Below are positions 5,315-13,955 of a stretch of 64,000 nucleotides of DNA, piece by piece. The position numbers were made by a program, and so were the translations under genes. Each line of letters begins with the position of its first letter. Within the stretch, counting starts at the first letter, position 1. The DNA is from JBMNPT01 sp050943735 (lineage in GTDB: Bacteria > Bacillota > Clostridia > Oscillospirales > RGIG577): the NCBI GenBank assembly GCA_050943735.1, contig JBMNPT010000002.1:1-64000 (forward strand), read 5' to 3'. Below the pieces are notes generated by a model that was not told where the DNA came from, ran no database searches, and was given only the letters and a program-made list of their open reading frames with translations.

Positions 5315-6619
5315 TTACTTTTGATCCTTGGGCAGTACCAAATTCATGAAAGTGGCAATCACAAAAGTCATGATAATGCCGTTCTGTGCGAAAATGGTGG
5401 ACACCCAGCCAGGCAGCTGCGCCAGAGCGGTGGGAACATTACCCAGGCCCACGCCCAGGCCCAGACTCAGAGTGACAATCATGCCGTTGCGGCCACTCAA
5501 ATCCTCTTTCTGCAAAGAAGTCAAACCACTTACAATAATCATGGCAAACATGATGACCGCCGCGCCGCCCAGCACCGATTGAGGCATAACCGACAGCACT
5601 GCGCTGAGTTTGGGGACAAAACCTGCCAGCAGCAGGAACACTGCACCCGTCATAATGGTGAAACGGTTGACCACCTTGGTCACTCCCACCAGACCCACAT
5701 TCTGGCTGAAGGAAGTATTGGGGAGTACGCCAAAGAAAGCCGCAATCAAACTGCCCACGCCGTCTGCCAGCACGCCGCCGGACAGCTCGCGGTCCTCAGC
5801 CTCACGTCCCAGGCCGCCCACTGCAATGCCCGACACGTCTCCCACTGTTTCCACAGTGGTGGCCACATACATAATACACATGGGAATGATCGCCTCCAAG
5901 TGGAAGCTGAATCCCACAGGCATAAACTGGGGCAGGCTGATCCAAGCGGCCTCGGCCACCGGCGTGAAGTCCACCATATCCAGTGCAATGGCCAGCACAT
6001 ATCCCACCGCAATGCCAATCAACACCGACGCCACGCTGGTAAAACCTTTTGTCCACTGCTTGAGGATCACAATGACCACTACCACCACAGTGCCCACCAG
6101 CAGATGTTTGGGATCACCGAAATCCTCGGCTCCTGATCCACCGGCAAAATAATTGATGCCCACCGGCAGCAGCGAAAGACCGATGGAAATAATCACCAGG
6201 CTGGTCACCACCGGCGGGAACAATTTCCGCAGTGGTCGGATAAAAAAGCCCAGCACAATTTCCAGCAGCGCACCGATGAGAGACGCTCCCAAAATGGCGC
6301 TATACCCATAGGCCCCACCAATGGCTTTGGCTGTCCCAATAAAACCGGAGCTAGTGCCCATAACCACCGGCAATCCGGAACCCACCTTCCAGACGGGGTA
6401 CAGCTGAATCATGGTAACCAGACCAGCGATAAACATGGCATTCTGGATCAATGCGGTTTTGATTGACAAATCCATTTGAAGCATCCCGCAGATGATAATG
6501 AGCGGCGACACATTGCCCAGAAACATGGCCAGTACGTGTTGGATACCCAATGGCACTGCAGTTCCCAGCGGAACTCGTCCATCCAGCTGATAAATGTTTT
6601 TCTTACTTACATTCTCCAT
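5315..6619 (-). CDS. Nucleobase:cation symporter-2 (xanthine/uracil permease family)
   Basis: A 434-residue polytopic permease with about 14 hydrophobic segments. The family signature ATTVETVGDVSGIA in the middle holds the conserved substrate Glu, and NTSFSQNVGLVGVTKVVNR is the QNxGxxxxT signature of the NCS2 family. QNVG with a following T-K is seen mainly in xanthine/urate carriers, so a purine substrate is favoured over uracil; this is inference. The ATG at 6619 follows AGGGGAGAG, while an upstream in-frame start at 6664 lacks a ribosome site. It lies 53 bases behind the HAD nucleotidase gene. Confidence 0.88.
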   Translation of the reverse strand: MENVSKKNIYQLDGRVPLGTAVPLGIQHVLAMFLGNVSPLIIICGMLQMDLSIKTALIQNAMFIAGLVTMIQLYPVWKVGSGLPVVMGTSSGFIGTAKAIGGAYGYSAILGASLIGALLEIVLGFFIRPLRKLFPPVVTSLVIISIGLSLLPVGINYFAGGSGAEDFGDPKHLLVGTVVVVVIVILKQWTKGFTSVASVLIGIAVGYVLAIALDMVDFTPVAEAAWISLPQFMPVGFSFHLEAIIPMCIMYVATTVETVGDVSGIAVGGLGREAEDRELSGGVLADGVGSLIAAFFGVLPNTSFSQNVGLVGVTKVVNRFTIMTGAVFLLLAGFVPKLSAVLSVMPQSVLGGAAVIMFAMIIVSGLTSLQKEDLSGRNGMIVTLSLGLGVGLGNVPTALAQLPGWVSTIFAQNGIIMTFVIATFMNLVLPKDQK

Positions 6620-6672
6620 AAACTCTCCCCTATTTTCTTTTCCTTCTATAAAATTATCTATCAAGATCTGCC

Positions 6673-7374
6673 TTACAGCAGTTCCTTTGCTTCTTCCAGA
6701 CAGTGAATGCGATAGGTAGGCTCAATTCCCTGGGGTAATGGCGTTTCTTTTTCCGCCAGCCAAATGGTATCCATCCCGGCACGTTGACCGCCTGCAATAT
6801 CCGCCCCAAGTGAATCGCCCAGCACCACCACTTGTGATGGCTCCAGCTGCAGCCGCTGAGCCGCCAATTGAAAAATGATGGGATCGGGTTTTGGCGCACA
6901 TTCCTCAGAAACTACCACCGCATCCATATAGGCTGCCAGACCTGATTCCCGCAATCGCCGGTGTTGATTCTCCTGATGTCCGTTGGTGACGACGGCTGTC
7001 TTATATCCCATCTGCTTGAGCCACTTGCAAAACTCCTCCGCTCCGGGCAGCAATTGATGTTCCTGCCCCATGCGCTGGGTATAGCACTCATGAAAATAGG
7101 CGGGACTTACATCACCGGTCCTGCCCATTAACTCCAACATCACCTGAAACCGCCGGATGCGCAGCGTGGGTTTATCCACCCTTCCCTGTTCCAATTGCTT
7201 CCACAGATAGTCATTCACCTGATGAAACAACTGGTACTCCTTTTCTCCTGCGTCCAGCCCAAACTGTGTACAGGTTTGCAAAAATGCCCGGCGCTCGCCA
7301 CTGTCAAAATCCAGCAGCGTATTGTCCATGTCCAGTAAAATGCCCTGATAGGGTCTTTTCCCTGGAGCCTTCAT
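6673..7374 (-). CDS. yjjG: HAD-family nucleotidase, YjjG type
   Basis: A 233-residue haloacid dehalogenase-like hydrolase. Motif I is DMDNTLLDFD with both catalytic aspartates, motif II VVTNG, motif III the Lys in CAPKPDP, and motif IV VVLGDSLGADIAGG. The helical cap after motif I and the DNTLLDF form match YjjG, a pyrimidine 5'-nucleotidase that removes non-canonical dUMP and dTMP analogues. The start codon overlaps the end of the fumarase-type gene by 4 bases, so translation is coupled. It precedes a nucleobase permease, consistent with a nucleotide salvage or clean-up role. Confidence 0.82.
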   Translation of the reverse strand: MKAPGKRPYQGILLDMDNTLLDFDSGERRAFLQTCTQFGLDAGEKEYQLFHQVNDYLWKQLEQGRVDKPTLRIRRFQVMLELMGRTGDVSPAYFHECYTQRMGQEHQLLPGAEEFCKWLKQMGYKTAVVTNGHQENQHRRLRESGLAAYMDAVVVSEECAPKPDPIIFQLAAQRLQLEPSQVVVLGDSLGADIAGGQRAGMDTIWLAEKETPLPQGIEPTYRIHCLEEAKELL

Positions 7375-7901
7375 CGCTGATATAAATTTCCGCCGACGCT
7401 GTCGATGGCCACAATCACCGGAAATTCCTCCACTTCCAGCTGCTTAACCGACTCGCATCCCAGTTCAGGAAATGCCACCACCCGGCAGCTTTTCACCGCT
7501 TGAGCGCACAGCGCGCCGGCTCCGCCAATGGCGCAGAAATACACCGCTCCGTTTTGCCGCATGGCATCCACCACCGCCTGATTCCGCTGGCCTTTTCCAA
7601 TCATGGCCACCTGTCCCAGCCCCAGCAACCGGGGGGAATAGGGGTCCATACGGGAAGAAGTGGTAGGCCCGCAGGAGCCTATGGCCATGCCTTCTCTGGT
7701 GGGTGTGGGACCGGCGTAATACACCACGCTGTCCCGCAGCGGGAAGGGCAATTCTCCTCCTTCATCCAACAATTCATTGATGCGTTTGTGGGCCGCGTCT
7801 CTGGCGGTGAAAATGGTGCCTGTGAGATACACATTATCTCCGGCCCGCAGCTTGGGAGCCATCTCCCGCAGCTGCTCTGTGCGAATGTGATATTCCTCCA
7901 T
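7371..7901 (-). CDS. fumB: Class I fumarase / tartrate dehydratase beta subunit
   Basis: A 176-residue protein matching the C-terminal (beta) half of iron-sulfur hydro-lyases: AGDNVYLTGTIFTARDAAHKR, then YYAGPTPTREGMAIGSCGPTTSSRMDPYSP and VAMIGKG. The beta subunit forms the swivelling half of the active site and needs an alpha subunit that carries the 4Fe-4S cluster. No alpha subunit gene is next to it or anywhere in the window, which is unusual because the two normally pair. Neighbours are the coiled-coil gene (3-base gap) and the HAD gene (4-base overlap), so it is in a three-gene operon. Substrate cannot be fixed between fumarate and tartrate. Confidence 0.85.
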   Translation of the reverse strand: MEEYHIRTEQLREMAPKLRAGDNVYLTGTIFTARDAAHKRINELLDEGGELPFPLRDSVVYYAGPTPTREGMAIGSCGPTTSSRMDPYSPRLLGLGQVAMIGKGQRNQAVVDAMRQNGAVYFCAIGGAGALCAQAVKSCRVVAFPELGCESVKQLEVEEFPVIVAIDSVGGNLYQR

Positions 7902-7904
7902 AAT

Positions 7905-8582
7905 TCACTCCTCCGTCGAATGACCTGTCTGCTGATTTTCCAGTTCCTGCGCCAGCCCGGTCAGCCGCTGTACAATCTCTTCCGCCTCCTGCGAAATGCT
8001 GTACACCGACAATTTGATCTGTTCGCTGCACTTGCGCGCAGACATTTGAGAAGACCGCAGCCAATCCACTGCTTTTTTCACATAGGCATCCGCCTCCTGC
8101 TGCTGCCGCTGTGCTTCATATTCCGCACTTTTCACAATGTTATCAGCCATCTCCTGGGAACGTACCATCACATTGGCAATCCGCCCCCGCTGCTGGCTCA
8201 CTTCTTCTGCTTCCCGCTGAAATTTTTCCAGTTCCTTTTGCAGCTCCTGCTTTTCTCTGTGCTGGGTTTCCACATCCTGCATCAGCTCTTTGACCCGCTG
8301 CTCCAATGCGGCGTTCTGACCGGTCAGCTCTTCCAGCTGATGAGCATTCTCCTCCTGCTGTGTTTGCAGGTCATCCCGTTCCTGCCGGATTCCCTCCAGC
8401 TGCGTGCAGCATTCTTCCAGCTCACTTTGCAACTGTTCCACCTGCCGCTGCAGTTCTTCCTGCTGCTGCTGTGCGGACTCCATTCGCTTCTCTGTTTCCT
8501 GGGCCACATTTTGCATGTATTGCAATACGTCTTCTTTGTTGAAGCCAAACATGGCTCCTCTGAACAGCGTTCCTGCTTCCAT
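7905..8582 (-). CDS. DivIVA-like coiled-coil cell division protein
   Basis: A 225-residue, almost wholly coiled-coil protein. The N-terminal MFGFNKEDVLQYM is the conserved start of DivIVA/SepF-associated septum proteins of Firmicutes, after which heptads rich in Gln and Glu run from about residue 20 to 200. DivIVA-type proteins sense membrane curvature at the septum or poles. The start at 8582 has AAAGGATGG upstream; an in-frame start 57 bases earlier lies within the leader. It heads the operon with the fumarase beta and HAD genes, from the promoter at 8642-8670. Family placement is by motif and low-complexity pattern, so moderate. Confidence 0.65.
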   Translation of the reverse strand: MEAGTLFRGAMFGFNKEDVLQYMQNVAQETEKRMESAQQQQEELQRQVEQLQSELEECCTQLEGIRQERDDLQTQQEENAHQLEELTGQNAALEQRVKELMQDVETQHREKQELQKELEKFQREAEEVSQQRGRIANVMVRSQEMADNIVKSAEYEAQRQQQEADAYVKKAVDWLRSSQMSARKCSEQIKLSVYSISQEAEEIVQRLTGLAQELENQQTGHSTEE

Positions 8583-8641
8583 GGTCCCATCCTTTCTGCT
8601 GAAGGTTGTTGTCTGCCCCACAGGGCCATACCGATGCATCT

Positions 8642-8670
8642 ATTATAGCAACAATCGCAAAAAAAAACAA
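8642..8670 (-). promoter_or_regulatory. Promoter of the coiled-coil / fumB / yjjG operon
   Basis: Minus-strand TTGTTT (8665-8670), 17-base spacer, perfect TATAAT (8642-8647) preceded by TGC, an extended -10. Confidence 0.65.
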
Positions 8671-8699
8671 TAAAATCCACAGGAATCCTTTTTTTCTTC

Positions 8700-8728
8700 T
8701 TTACAGCCATCCATTTTTTTGCTATAAT
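8700..8728 (+). promoter_or_regulatory. tRNA-Arg promoter
   Basis: TTTACA (8700-8705), 17-base spacer, TATAAT (8723-8728), 31 bases before the mature 5' end. Confidence 0.7.
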
Positions 8729-8758
8729 ACTTTTTGTACCGTTTCAGCGGTGCCATGC

Positions 8759-8835
8759 GCGTCCGTAGCTCAGCTGGATAGAGTGTTCGGCTCCGACCCG
8801 GAAGGTCGCAGGTTCGAATCCTGTCGGGCGCACCA
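8759..8835 (+). tRNA. tRNA-Arg, anticodon CCG
   Basis: A complete cloverleaf: acceptor stem GCGTCCG with CGGGCGC (one G-U pair), D arm GCTC/GAGT, anticodon stem TTCGG/CCGGA with loop CTCCGAC (anticodon CCG reads CGG), T arm with GGTTCGAATCC, and an encoded CCA. It is a single-gene unit with its own promoter and terminator. Confidence 0.95.
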
Positions 8836-8843
8836 ATGTGAAA

Positions 8844-8881
8844 ACAGAGAGTCATTTTTCCAAATGACTCTCTGTTTTTTT
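8844..8881 (+). terminator. Terminator of tRNA-Arg
   Basis: ACAGAGAGTCATTT and AAATGACTCTCTGT make a 14-bp perfect stem followed by a T-run. Confidence 0.9.
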
Positions 8882-8895
8882 ATGCTATACAGTCA

Positions 8896-8929
8896 AAACG
8901 CCCGGACCGCTCAAATGGTCCGGGCGTTT
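8896..8929 (-). terminator. Terminator of nudC
   Basis: AAACGCCCGGACC and GGTCCGGGCGTTT form a 13-bp stem with an 8-base loop, 12 bases past the nudC stop on the minus strand; a short T-run follows. Confidence 0.75.
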
Positions 8930-8940
8930 GCTCTTCCTTT

Positions 8941-9759
8941 TTACAATTTCCCTGCGCGGAAACGTTGAATCATCTCTCCGCCTACACTGATGGGATTTTC
9001 TTCCACAGGAATCTGCTCAGCGGTAAACCAGGCTACCTCTGACAGTTCCTCTTCCTGCATGTGAATCTGATCGCTGCCGTCCACATCGGCGGTAAACGCA
9101 ATCATCACATTGTCCGCAAATGCCCAAGGCTGGCTGCGGAAATACTGCACATTTTTCACCCGCAGGCCCACCTCTTCCATCACTTCCCGATGGACGGTGT
9201 CTTCAAAAGTTTCGCCGATTTCCACAAAGCCCGCGATCAGCCCGTACCGTTTATAGGTGCTGCGCCGGTTTCGGGCCATGAGCAGCTTGTCGCCATTTTT
9301 GATGGCCACAATCACCGCCGGAGCGATTTTGGGATATTCAATATTGCCGCACTTGGGACAGCACAGCGCCCGTTCAATGGTGCTGTCTTCCATGGCCGTC
9401 CCACACCGGCCGCAAAACCGATGATTCTTTCTCCAACGCTGCAGCTGCCAGGCTGTCACCCCGCCAAAGGCCATCCACATGGGCTGCATGGTGCGAAAAC
9501 ACTCTGTCTCCTGCCACTGCAGGCCGGGATTTTCTTCCCATTCACCCTCCAGAAGAAAAAATGCCCGTCCATCAATCTCAAACAGATGCACCCAGCTCCG
9601 CCAGCCATTCACCTGCTCCATCCGGGGCAATGTACAGCCGTCCGGTCCGGCAGCGGTGAGCACCTGCCGTCCGCGAAAACACACCGCTATATCATTGGGC
9701 TGAGGCTCTCTGGGATGGAAGGAATTGTCATATATATGGGGAGAAATTTCGTTGATCAT
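8941..9759 (-). CDS. nudC: NADH pyrophosphatase / NAD-cap hydrolase NudC
   Basis: A 272-residue Nudix enzyme that splits NADH to NMNH and AMP and can remove NAD caps from RNA. The zinc ribbon is C116, C119, C134, C137; the Nudix box runs about 177-199 (GFVEIGETFEDTVHREVMEE); and the SQPWAF motif at 209-214 is the NudC hallmark (usually SQPWPF). Length and domain order fit the E. coli enzyme. It appears monocistronic: 70 bases separate it from the upstream glpK, and it ends in a terminator. Confidence 0.92.
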   Translation of the reverse strand: MINEISPHIYDNSFHPREPQPNDIAVCFRGRQVLTAAGPDGCTLPRMEQVNGWRSWVHLFEIDGRAFFLLEGEWEENPGLQWQETECFRTMQPMWMAFGGVTAWQLQRWRKNHRFCGRCGTAMEDSTIERALCCPKCGNIEYPKIAPAVIVAIKNGDKLLMARNRRSTYKRYGLIAGFVEIGETFEDTVHREVMEEVGLRVKNVQYFRSQPWAFADNVMIAFTADVDGSDQIHMQEEELSEVAWFTAEQIPVEENPISVGGEMIQRFRAGKL

Positions 9760-9829
9760 ATCTTCACCTCAACTACACTGTTTTTCAAACGCAGACATTA
9801 TACCACAAAAAATGCCTGTTCGAAACCCC

Positions 9830-11326
9830 CTATTCTTCTTCAGCCCATCCCCGGGCATGTTCCACCGCCCGATGCCATCCCCGCAGCAGACGCTGTCTGC
9901 GCTGGCTGTCCATCTGGGGTTGGAATTCTTTCTCCCGCTGCCAGCCCGCGCTGACTTCCTTCCGGCTCTGCCAGAATCCCACTGCCAGTCCGGCCAGATA
10001 GGCCGCTCCCAATGCAGTGCTTTCCACACATACCGGACGGTGTACCGGTGCACCGTTTACATCGGCCTGAAACTGCATGAGAAAATCATTCCGACAGGCT
10101 CCTCCGTCCACTCGCAGGGCACTGAGCCGAATGCCCGAATCCTCCTGCATGGCCTGCAGTACATCATAGGTCTGATAGGCCAGCGATTCCAGCGTGGCCC
10201 GCACAATGTGGCAGCGGTTGACTCCCCGGGTCAGCCCCACGATGGCACCCCGGGCATACTGGTCCCAATAGGGCGCTCCCAACCCTGTAAAGGCAGGTAC
10301 CACGTAACAGCCATTGGTATCCTCCACCCGGGAGGCCAGTTCCTCACTCTCCGGCGAACTGCCAATCAGCCGCAGTTCATCCCGCAGCCACTGGATAGCC
10401 GCTCCGGCCACAAAAATAGAACCTTCCAACGCGTATTCCACCCGGCCCTCCAGGCCCCAGGCGATGGTAGTCACCAGTCCATGGCTGGAAAAGACCGGTT
10501 TTTCACCGGTGTTCATTAGCAGGAAACAGCCGGTTCCATAGGTGTTTTTGGCCTCGCCGGGCGCAAAGCAGGTCTGGCCAAACAACGCCGCCTGCTGATC
10601 CCCCGCGGCCCCCGCTATGGGAATGGGGCCATCAAAATACCGGGGCAGAGTCTGTCCGTACACCTGACTGGAGGGCACAGGAGTAGGCAAAATGCAAGCA
10701 GGAATGTCCAGCTCTGCCAGGATTTCCTCATCCCACTGCAACGTGCGGATGTCAAACAGCATAGTACGAGATGCGTTGGAGTAATCGGTCACATGAACCT
10801 GTCCGCCGGTGAGTTTCCAGATCAGCCAGGTTTCCACCGTACCAAACAACAGCCGCCCTGCCCGGGCTTTTTCTCTGGCTCCAGGCACATGGTCCAGCAG
10901 CCATTTGATCTTGGTAGCGGAAAAGTAAGCGTCAATGATCAATCCGGTACGTTGACGCCACGTCTCTTCCAGCCCCTTTTCCCGCAGCTGATCGCACAGA
11001 CCGCTGGTGCGCCGGCACTGCCACACAATGGCCCGGTGAATGGGTTTCCCTGTTTCCCGATCCCACAAAATAGCCGTTTCCCGCTGGTTGGTGATCCCAA
11101 TGGCCGCAATGTCCCTGGCAGAGGCTCCCACCCGTGTCATGGCCTCAGTGGCTACCCCCAGCATGGTGGACCAGATTTCCTCGGCATCATGCTCCACCCA
11201 GCCCGGCTGGGGAAAATACTGGGTGAACTCCTTCTGAGCCATGCTGCACACCTGTCCCTGCCGGTCAAATAAAATACACCGATTGCTGGTGGTGCCCGCA
11301 TCCAATGCCATCACATATCGTGCCAT
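9830..11326 (-). CDS. glpK: Glycerol kinase
   Basis: A 498-residue FGGY-family kinase that converts glycerol and ATP to glycerol 3-phosphate. The N-terminal ATP loop LDAGTTSNRCILFD, the glycerol contacts QREVAI-like NQRETAILWDRETGKP and W-C-R-R-T, and the C-terminal signature GGACRNDFLMQFQAD are all present. The ATG at 11326 follows GGAGAGG; a TTG two codons earlier would be too close to it. No glpF, glpD or glpP neighbours are seen, so it stands alone and is likely regulated separately. Confidence 0.95.
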   Translation of the reverse strand: MARYVMALDAGTTSNRCILFDRQGQVCSMAQKEFTQYFPQPGWVEHDAEEIWSTMLGVATEAMTRVGASARDIAAIGITNQRETAILWDRETGKPIHRAIVWQCRRTSGLCDQLREKGLEETWRQRTGLIIDAYFSATKIKWLLDHVPGAREKARAGRLLFGTVETWLIWKLTGGQVHVTDYSNASRTMLFDIRTLQWDEEILAELDIPACILPTPVPSSQVYGQTLPRYFDGPIPIAGAAGDQQAALFGQTCFAPGEAKNTYGTGCFLLMNTGEKPVFSSHGLVTTIAWGLEGRVEYALEGSIFVAGAAIQWLRDELRLIGSSPESEELASRVEDTNGCYVVPAFTGLGAPYWDQYARGAIVGLTRGVNRCHIVRATLESLAYQTYDVLQAMQEDSGIRLSALRVDGGACRNDFLMQFQADVNGAPVHRPVCVESTALGAAYLAGLAVGFWQSRKEVSAGWQREKEFQPQMDSQRRQRLLRGWHRAVEHARGWAEEE

Positions 11327-11417
11327 ACCCAAATTCCTCTCCTTTGTGTATCGTTATCCCCAGTATACCATGATTTGCAGCAAAAAAGGAGGATTTCTCC
11401 CGAAATCCTCCCTTCTT

Positions 11418-13265
11418 TTATTCTTTGGGTGTACGCAGAGTACGCATGGCATTGAGAATGGCCAGCACCGATACTCCCACATCGGCAAAAACCGCTTCCC
11501 ACAAATTGGCCACCTGCAGCAGTCCCAACAGCATCACCAACAGCTTTACGCCCAGCGCAAAGACAATGTTTTGACGTACAATCCGCTGGGTCCGGCGGGC
11601 GATGGAAATCGCCTTGGGAATTTTGGAGAGATCATCGGTCATCAGCACCACATCGGCCGCCTCAATGGCAGCGTCGCTGCCCAATGCCCCCATGGCGATT
11701 CCCACATCCGCCCGACTGAGCACCGGAGCGTCATTGATGCCGTCTCCCACAAAGGCCAATGTTCCCCGGCCCGGCTCTTCCAACAGCTCTTCCACACGCT
11801 GAACTTTATCCTGGGGCAGCAGCTGGGCAAACCAACGGTCAATCCCCAGCTGCCCGGCGGTCCGGCCAGCTGCTTCCTCCCGGTCACCGGTGAGCATCAC
11901 CACCTGCCGGATGCCCTCCTGCCGCAGAGCCTCAATGGCTTTCCCAGCTTCCGGTTTGGGCAAATCCTCCAGCTGGATGCAGCCGATGTACTGTCCATCC
12001 CGGGCCACATACACCTGTGTGCCGCCGCCCTCTTCCCCGGGACAGGCAATGGAATGTTCCTCCAACAACTTGGGGCCGCCAATCAACAGCGTCTGCCCAT
12101 TCACCACCGCCCGGACACCCCGTCCAGCCAATTCTTCCACCTGAGTGGGCTGAGCTATCTCTTCCGACACCGCCTGCCGTAGAGACCTGGCAATGGGATG
12201 GTTGGAAAAACTCTCTCCAGACGCCGCCAACCACAGCAGTTCTTTTTCCGTTACTCCCTTTGGAAGCACACGGGATACCTGAAACTGTCCTCGAGTGAGG
12301 GTACCTGTTTTATCCAGCACCACCCGGTCACAACGGGCCAGTGTTTCCAGATAATTGCCTCCCTTGATGAGAATTCCCTGTCGGGACGCTCCTCCAATTC
12401 CTCCAAAATAGCTGAGGGGTACCGAAATCACCAGCGCGCAGGGACAGGACACCACCAGAAATACCAATGCCTGCCGCAGCCAGTCAGTAAATGGCTGTTT
12501 CAGCAGGAGAGGAGGCACCAGAGCCACCAGAATGGCGGCCGCCACCACCAACGGCGTATACCAGCGGGCAAAGCGGGTGATAAAGTTTTCCGCCTTTGCC
12601 TTTTTCTCCGCGGAATTTTCCACCAGCTCCAAAATTCGTGAAACGGTAGACTGTTCAAAAGGACGTGTCACTCGAATGGTCAGAGCCCCATCCAACGCAA
12701 TGCTTCCGCTGAGGGCCTCCATCCCCATTTCCAAACGGCGTGGCATACTCTCTCCGGTGAGGGCCGCTGTATCAGCCAATGCCGCTCCTTCCACCACAAC
12801 GCCATCCAGTGGAATACGCTCTCCCGGTCGGACTCGGATGAGTTCTTCCACCTGTACTTCCTCCGGGTCCACCTGCTGCTCCTCTCCATTGCGGAGCACT
12901 CTGGCGCTGTCGGGACATATTTCCATCAGAGCCGCAATGGACCGGCGGCTTTTCCCCACTGCATAGCTCTGAAACAGCTCGCCGATCTGGTAGAAGAGCA
13001 TGACCGCCACGCCCTCACTGTATTCCCCGATGAAAAACGCGCCCACTGTCGCCAGCGCCATCAAAAAATTTTCATCCAGCATCTGCCCCCGCAGGACGCC
13101 CCCCACTGCTTTCCACAGCACATCAAAACCAATGAGGAGCCAGGCCCCCAGACACAGCGCCAGCTGAAGCTCCCATGAGAAATTGCCCACCATGGCCACC
13201 GCCAGCAGTCCTCCGGTCAGCAAAATTCTAACCAGCGTTTTTTTCTGTGCCCCACTCATCTCCAT
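11418..13265 (-). CDS. cadA: Cadmium/zinc/lead-exporting P1B-type ATPase
   Basis: A 615-residue heavy-metal pump. TGES is at 170-173, the transport-site CPC at 274-276, phosphorylated Asp in DKTGTLT at 318, NHP for the nucleotide-binding His near 370, and GDGINDAP near 520. The TM7 Lys (VKLLVMLLG) and the TM8 DVG are the hallmarks of the Zn/Cd/Pb (P1B-2) class rather than copper. The protein starts directly at the first membrane helices and lacks the usual N-terminal HMA metal-binding domain, which is a separate gene 6 bases upstream. It is the last gene of an ArsR / HMA / ATPase operon. Confidence 0.93.
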   Translation of the reverse strand: MEMSGAQKKTLVRILLTGGLLAVAMVGNFSWELQLALCLGAWLLIGFDVLWKAVGGVLRGQMLDENFLMALATVGAFFIGEYSEGVAVMLFYQIGELFQSYAVGKSRRSIAALMEICPDSARVLRNGEEQQVDPEEVQVEELIRVRPGERIPLDGVVVEGAALADTAALTGESMPRRLEMGMEALSGSIALDGALTIRVTRPFEQSTVSRILELVENSAEKKAKAENFITRFARWYTPLVVAAAILVALVPPLLLKQPFTDWLRQALVFLVVSCPCALVISVPLSYFGGIGGASRQGILIKGGNYLETLARCDRVVLDKTGTLTRGQFQVSRVLPKGVTEKELLWLAASGESFSNHPIARSLRQAVSEEIAQPTQVEELAGRGVRAVVNGQTLLIGGPKLLEEHSIACPGEEGGGTQVYVARDGQYIGCIQLEDLPKPEAGKAIEALRQEGIRQVVMLTGDREEAAGRTAGQLGIDRWFAQLLPQDKVQRVEELLEEPGRGTLAFVGDGINDAPVLSRADVGIAMGALGSDAAIEAADVVLMTDDLSKIPKAISIARRTQRIVRQNIVFALGVKLLVMLLGLLQVANLWEAVFADVGVSVLAILNAMRTLRTPKE

Positions 13266-13271
13266 GCCTCC

Positions 13272-13493
13272 TTATTTGCCTGTCAGCCGGCAATCCGGCT
13301 CAATTTTCCGGATCACCCCACGAATCTGTTCCTCCAGGGAGGGCAGCGCATCTTCCGACGCTTCCAATACCAGCTTTTGGGTCATAAAGTGAATTTGAGC
13401 CTTTTCCACCCCCGGCAGCTTTCCAATGGCGGTTTCCATTTTGGCTGCGCAATGGGCACACTCCAGATTTTGCAGTCGATAGGTTTTTTTCAT
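13272..13493 (-). CDS. Stand-alone HMA (CopZ-like) metal-binding protein
   Basis: A 73-residue ferredoxin-like heavy-metal-associated domain. The metal motif is LECAHCAAKMETAIGKLPGV, with CxxC coordinating soft metal, followed by the usual beta strands FMTQKLVLEA. An acidic stretch with Asp/Glu in the last 25 residues may favour Zn/Cd over Cu. The ATG at 13493 follows AAGGAGGAG; an upstream in-frame GTG overlaps that site. It sits between the ArsR gene and the ATPase, so it likely hands metal to the pump or replaces the domain missing there. Confidence 0.85.
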   Translation of the reverse strand: MKKTYRLQNLECAHCAAKMETAIGKLPGVEKAQIHFMTQKLVLEASEDALPSLEEQIRGVIRKIEPDCRLTGK

Positions 13494-13507
13494 CTTATAC
13501 TCCTCCT

Positions 13508-13870
13508 TCACTCACAAATGTGTTCCATACCCTGGTCTATGATATGCCGAACATGTTCATCCGCCAGCGAATAAAATACCGTCTTGCCCTCCCGCCGGAA
13601 GGTCACCAGCCGGCTCTGTTTCAACACCCGCAGCTGGTGGGAAATGGCCGACTGGCTCATTCCCAACAGTTGCGCGATGTCACAGACGCACATCTCGGCT
13701 TCAAACAGCACATAGAGAATTTTGATACGGGTGGTATCTCCAAAAATTTTATATAGTTCCGCCAGATCGTAAAGCTGCTCCTCCGGCGGCATCTGCCGCT
13801 GTACTGAATCAATGATCTCAGGATGAGCGCAGATAAAGTCACATCGTTCGTTTTGATATTGATCAATCAT
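13508..13870 (-). CDS. cadC: ArsR/SmtB-family metal-sensing repressor, CadC type
   Basis: A 120-residue winged-helix repressor. Both known metal sites of CadC are visible: the alpha3N site as C10 and C14 (CDFIC) plus C61 and C63 (EMCVCDIA), and the alpha5 site as D104, H106, H117 and E120. The recognition helix is MSQSAISHQLRVLKQSRLV. Metal binding should release it from DNA and allow transcription of the pump operon. The ATG at 13870 follows GGAG 8 bases away. It is the first gene of the operon and has a palindrome over its own transcription start. Confidence 0.92.
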   Translation of the reverse strand: MIDQYQNERCDFICAHPEIIDSVQRQMPPEEQLYDLAELYKIFGDTTRIKILYVLFEAEMCVCDIAQLLGMSQSAISHQLRVLKQSRLVTFRREGKTVFYSLADEHVRHIIDQGMEHICE

Positions 13871-13885
13871 AATTGCATCTCCATT

Positions 13886-13907
13886 CATATGATTATGTGT
13901 TCATATG
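13886..13907. promoter_or_regulatory. ArsR operator
   Basis: CATATGA (13886-13892) and TCATATG (13901-13907) are inverted repeats with 8 bases between, resembling the ATATGA/TCATAT sites of the CadC/SmtB family. It lies between the -10 box and the repressor start, so binding blocks initiation. Confidence 0.7.
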
Positions 13908-13911
13908 TTTT

Positions 13912-13939
13912 ATTATACTCTCTCTTGCTCATTTGTCAA
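13912..13939 (-). promoter_or_regulatory. Promoter of the cadC / HMA / cadA operon
   Basis: Minus-strand -35 TTGACA (13934-13939) and -10 TATAAT (13912-13917), both consensus, with a 16-base spacer. Confidence 0.75.
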
Positions 13940-13955
13940 TGATTTTGGACACAAA

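Noticed and set aside
5243..6136. 297-residue His-rich frame
   Set aside because: Antisense of the NCS2 permease; the His richness comes from the complement of Val/Met/Ile codons.
8759..8835. tRNA-Arg as an integration target of the element
   Set aside because: The tRNA is 6 kb away from the integrase and has no partial repeat near the junction at 2612-2637.
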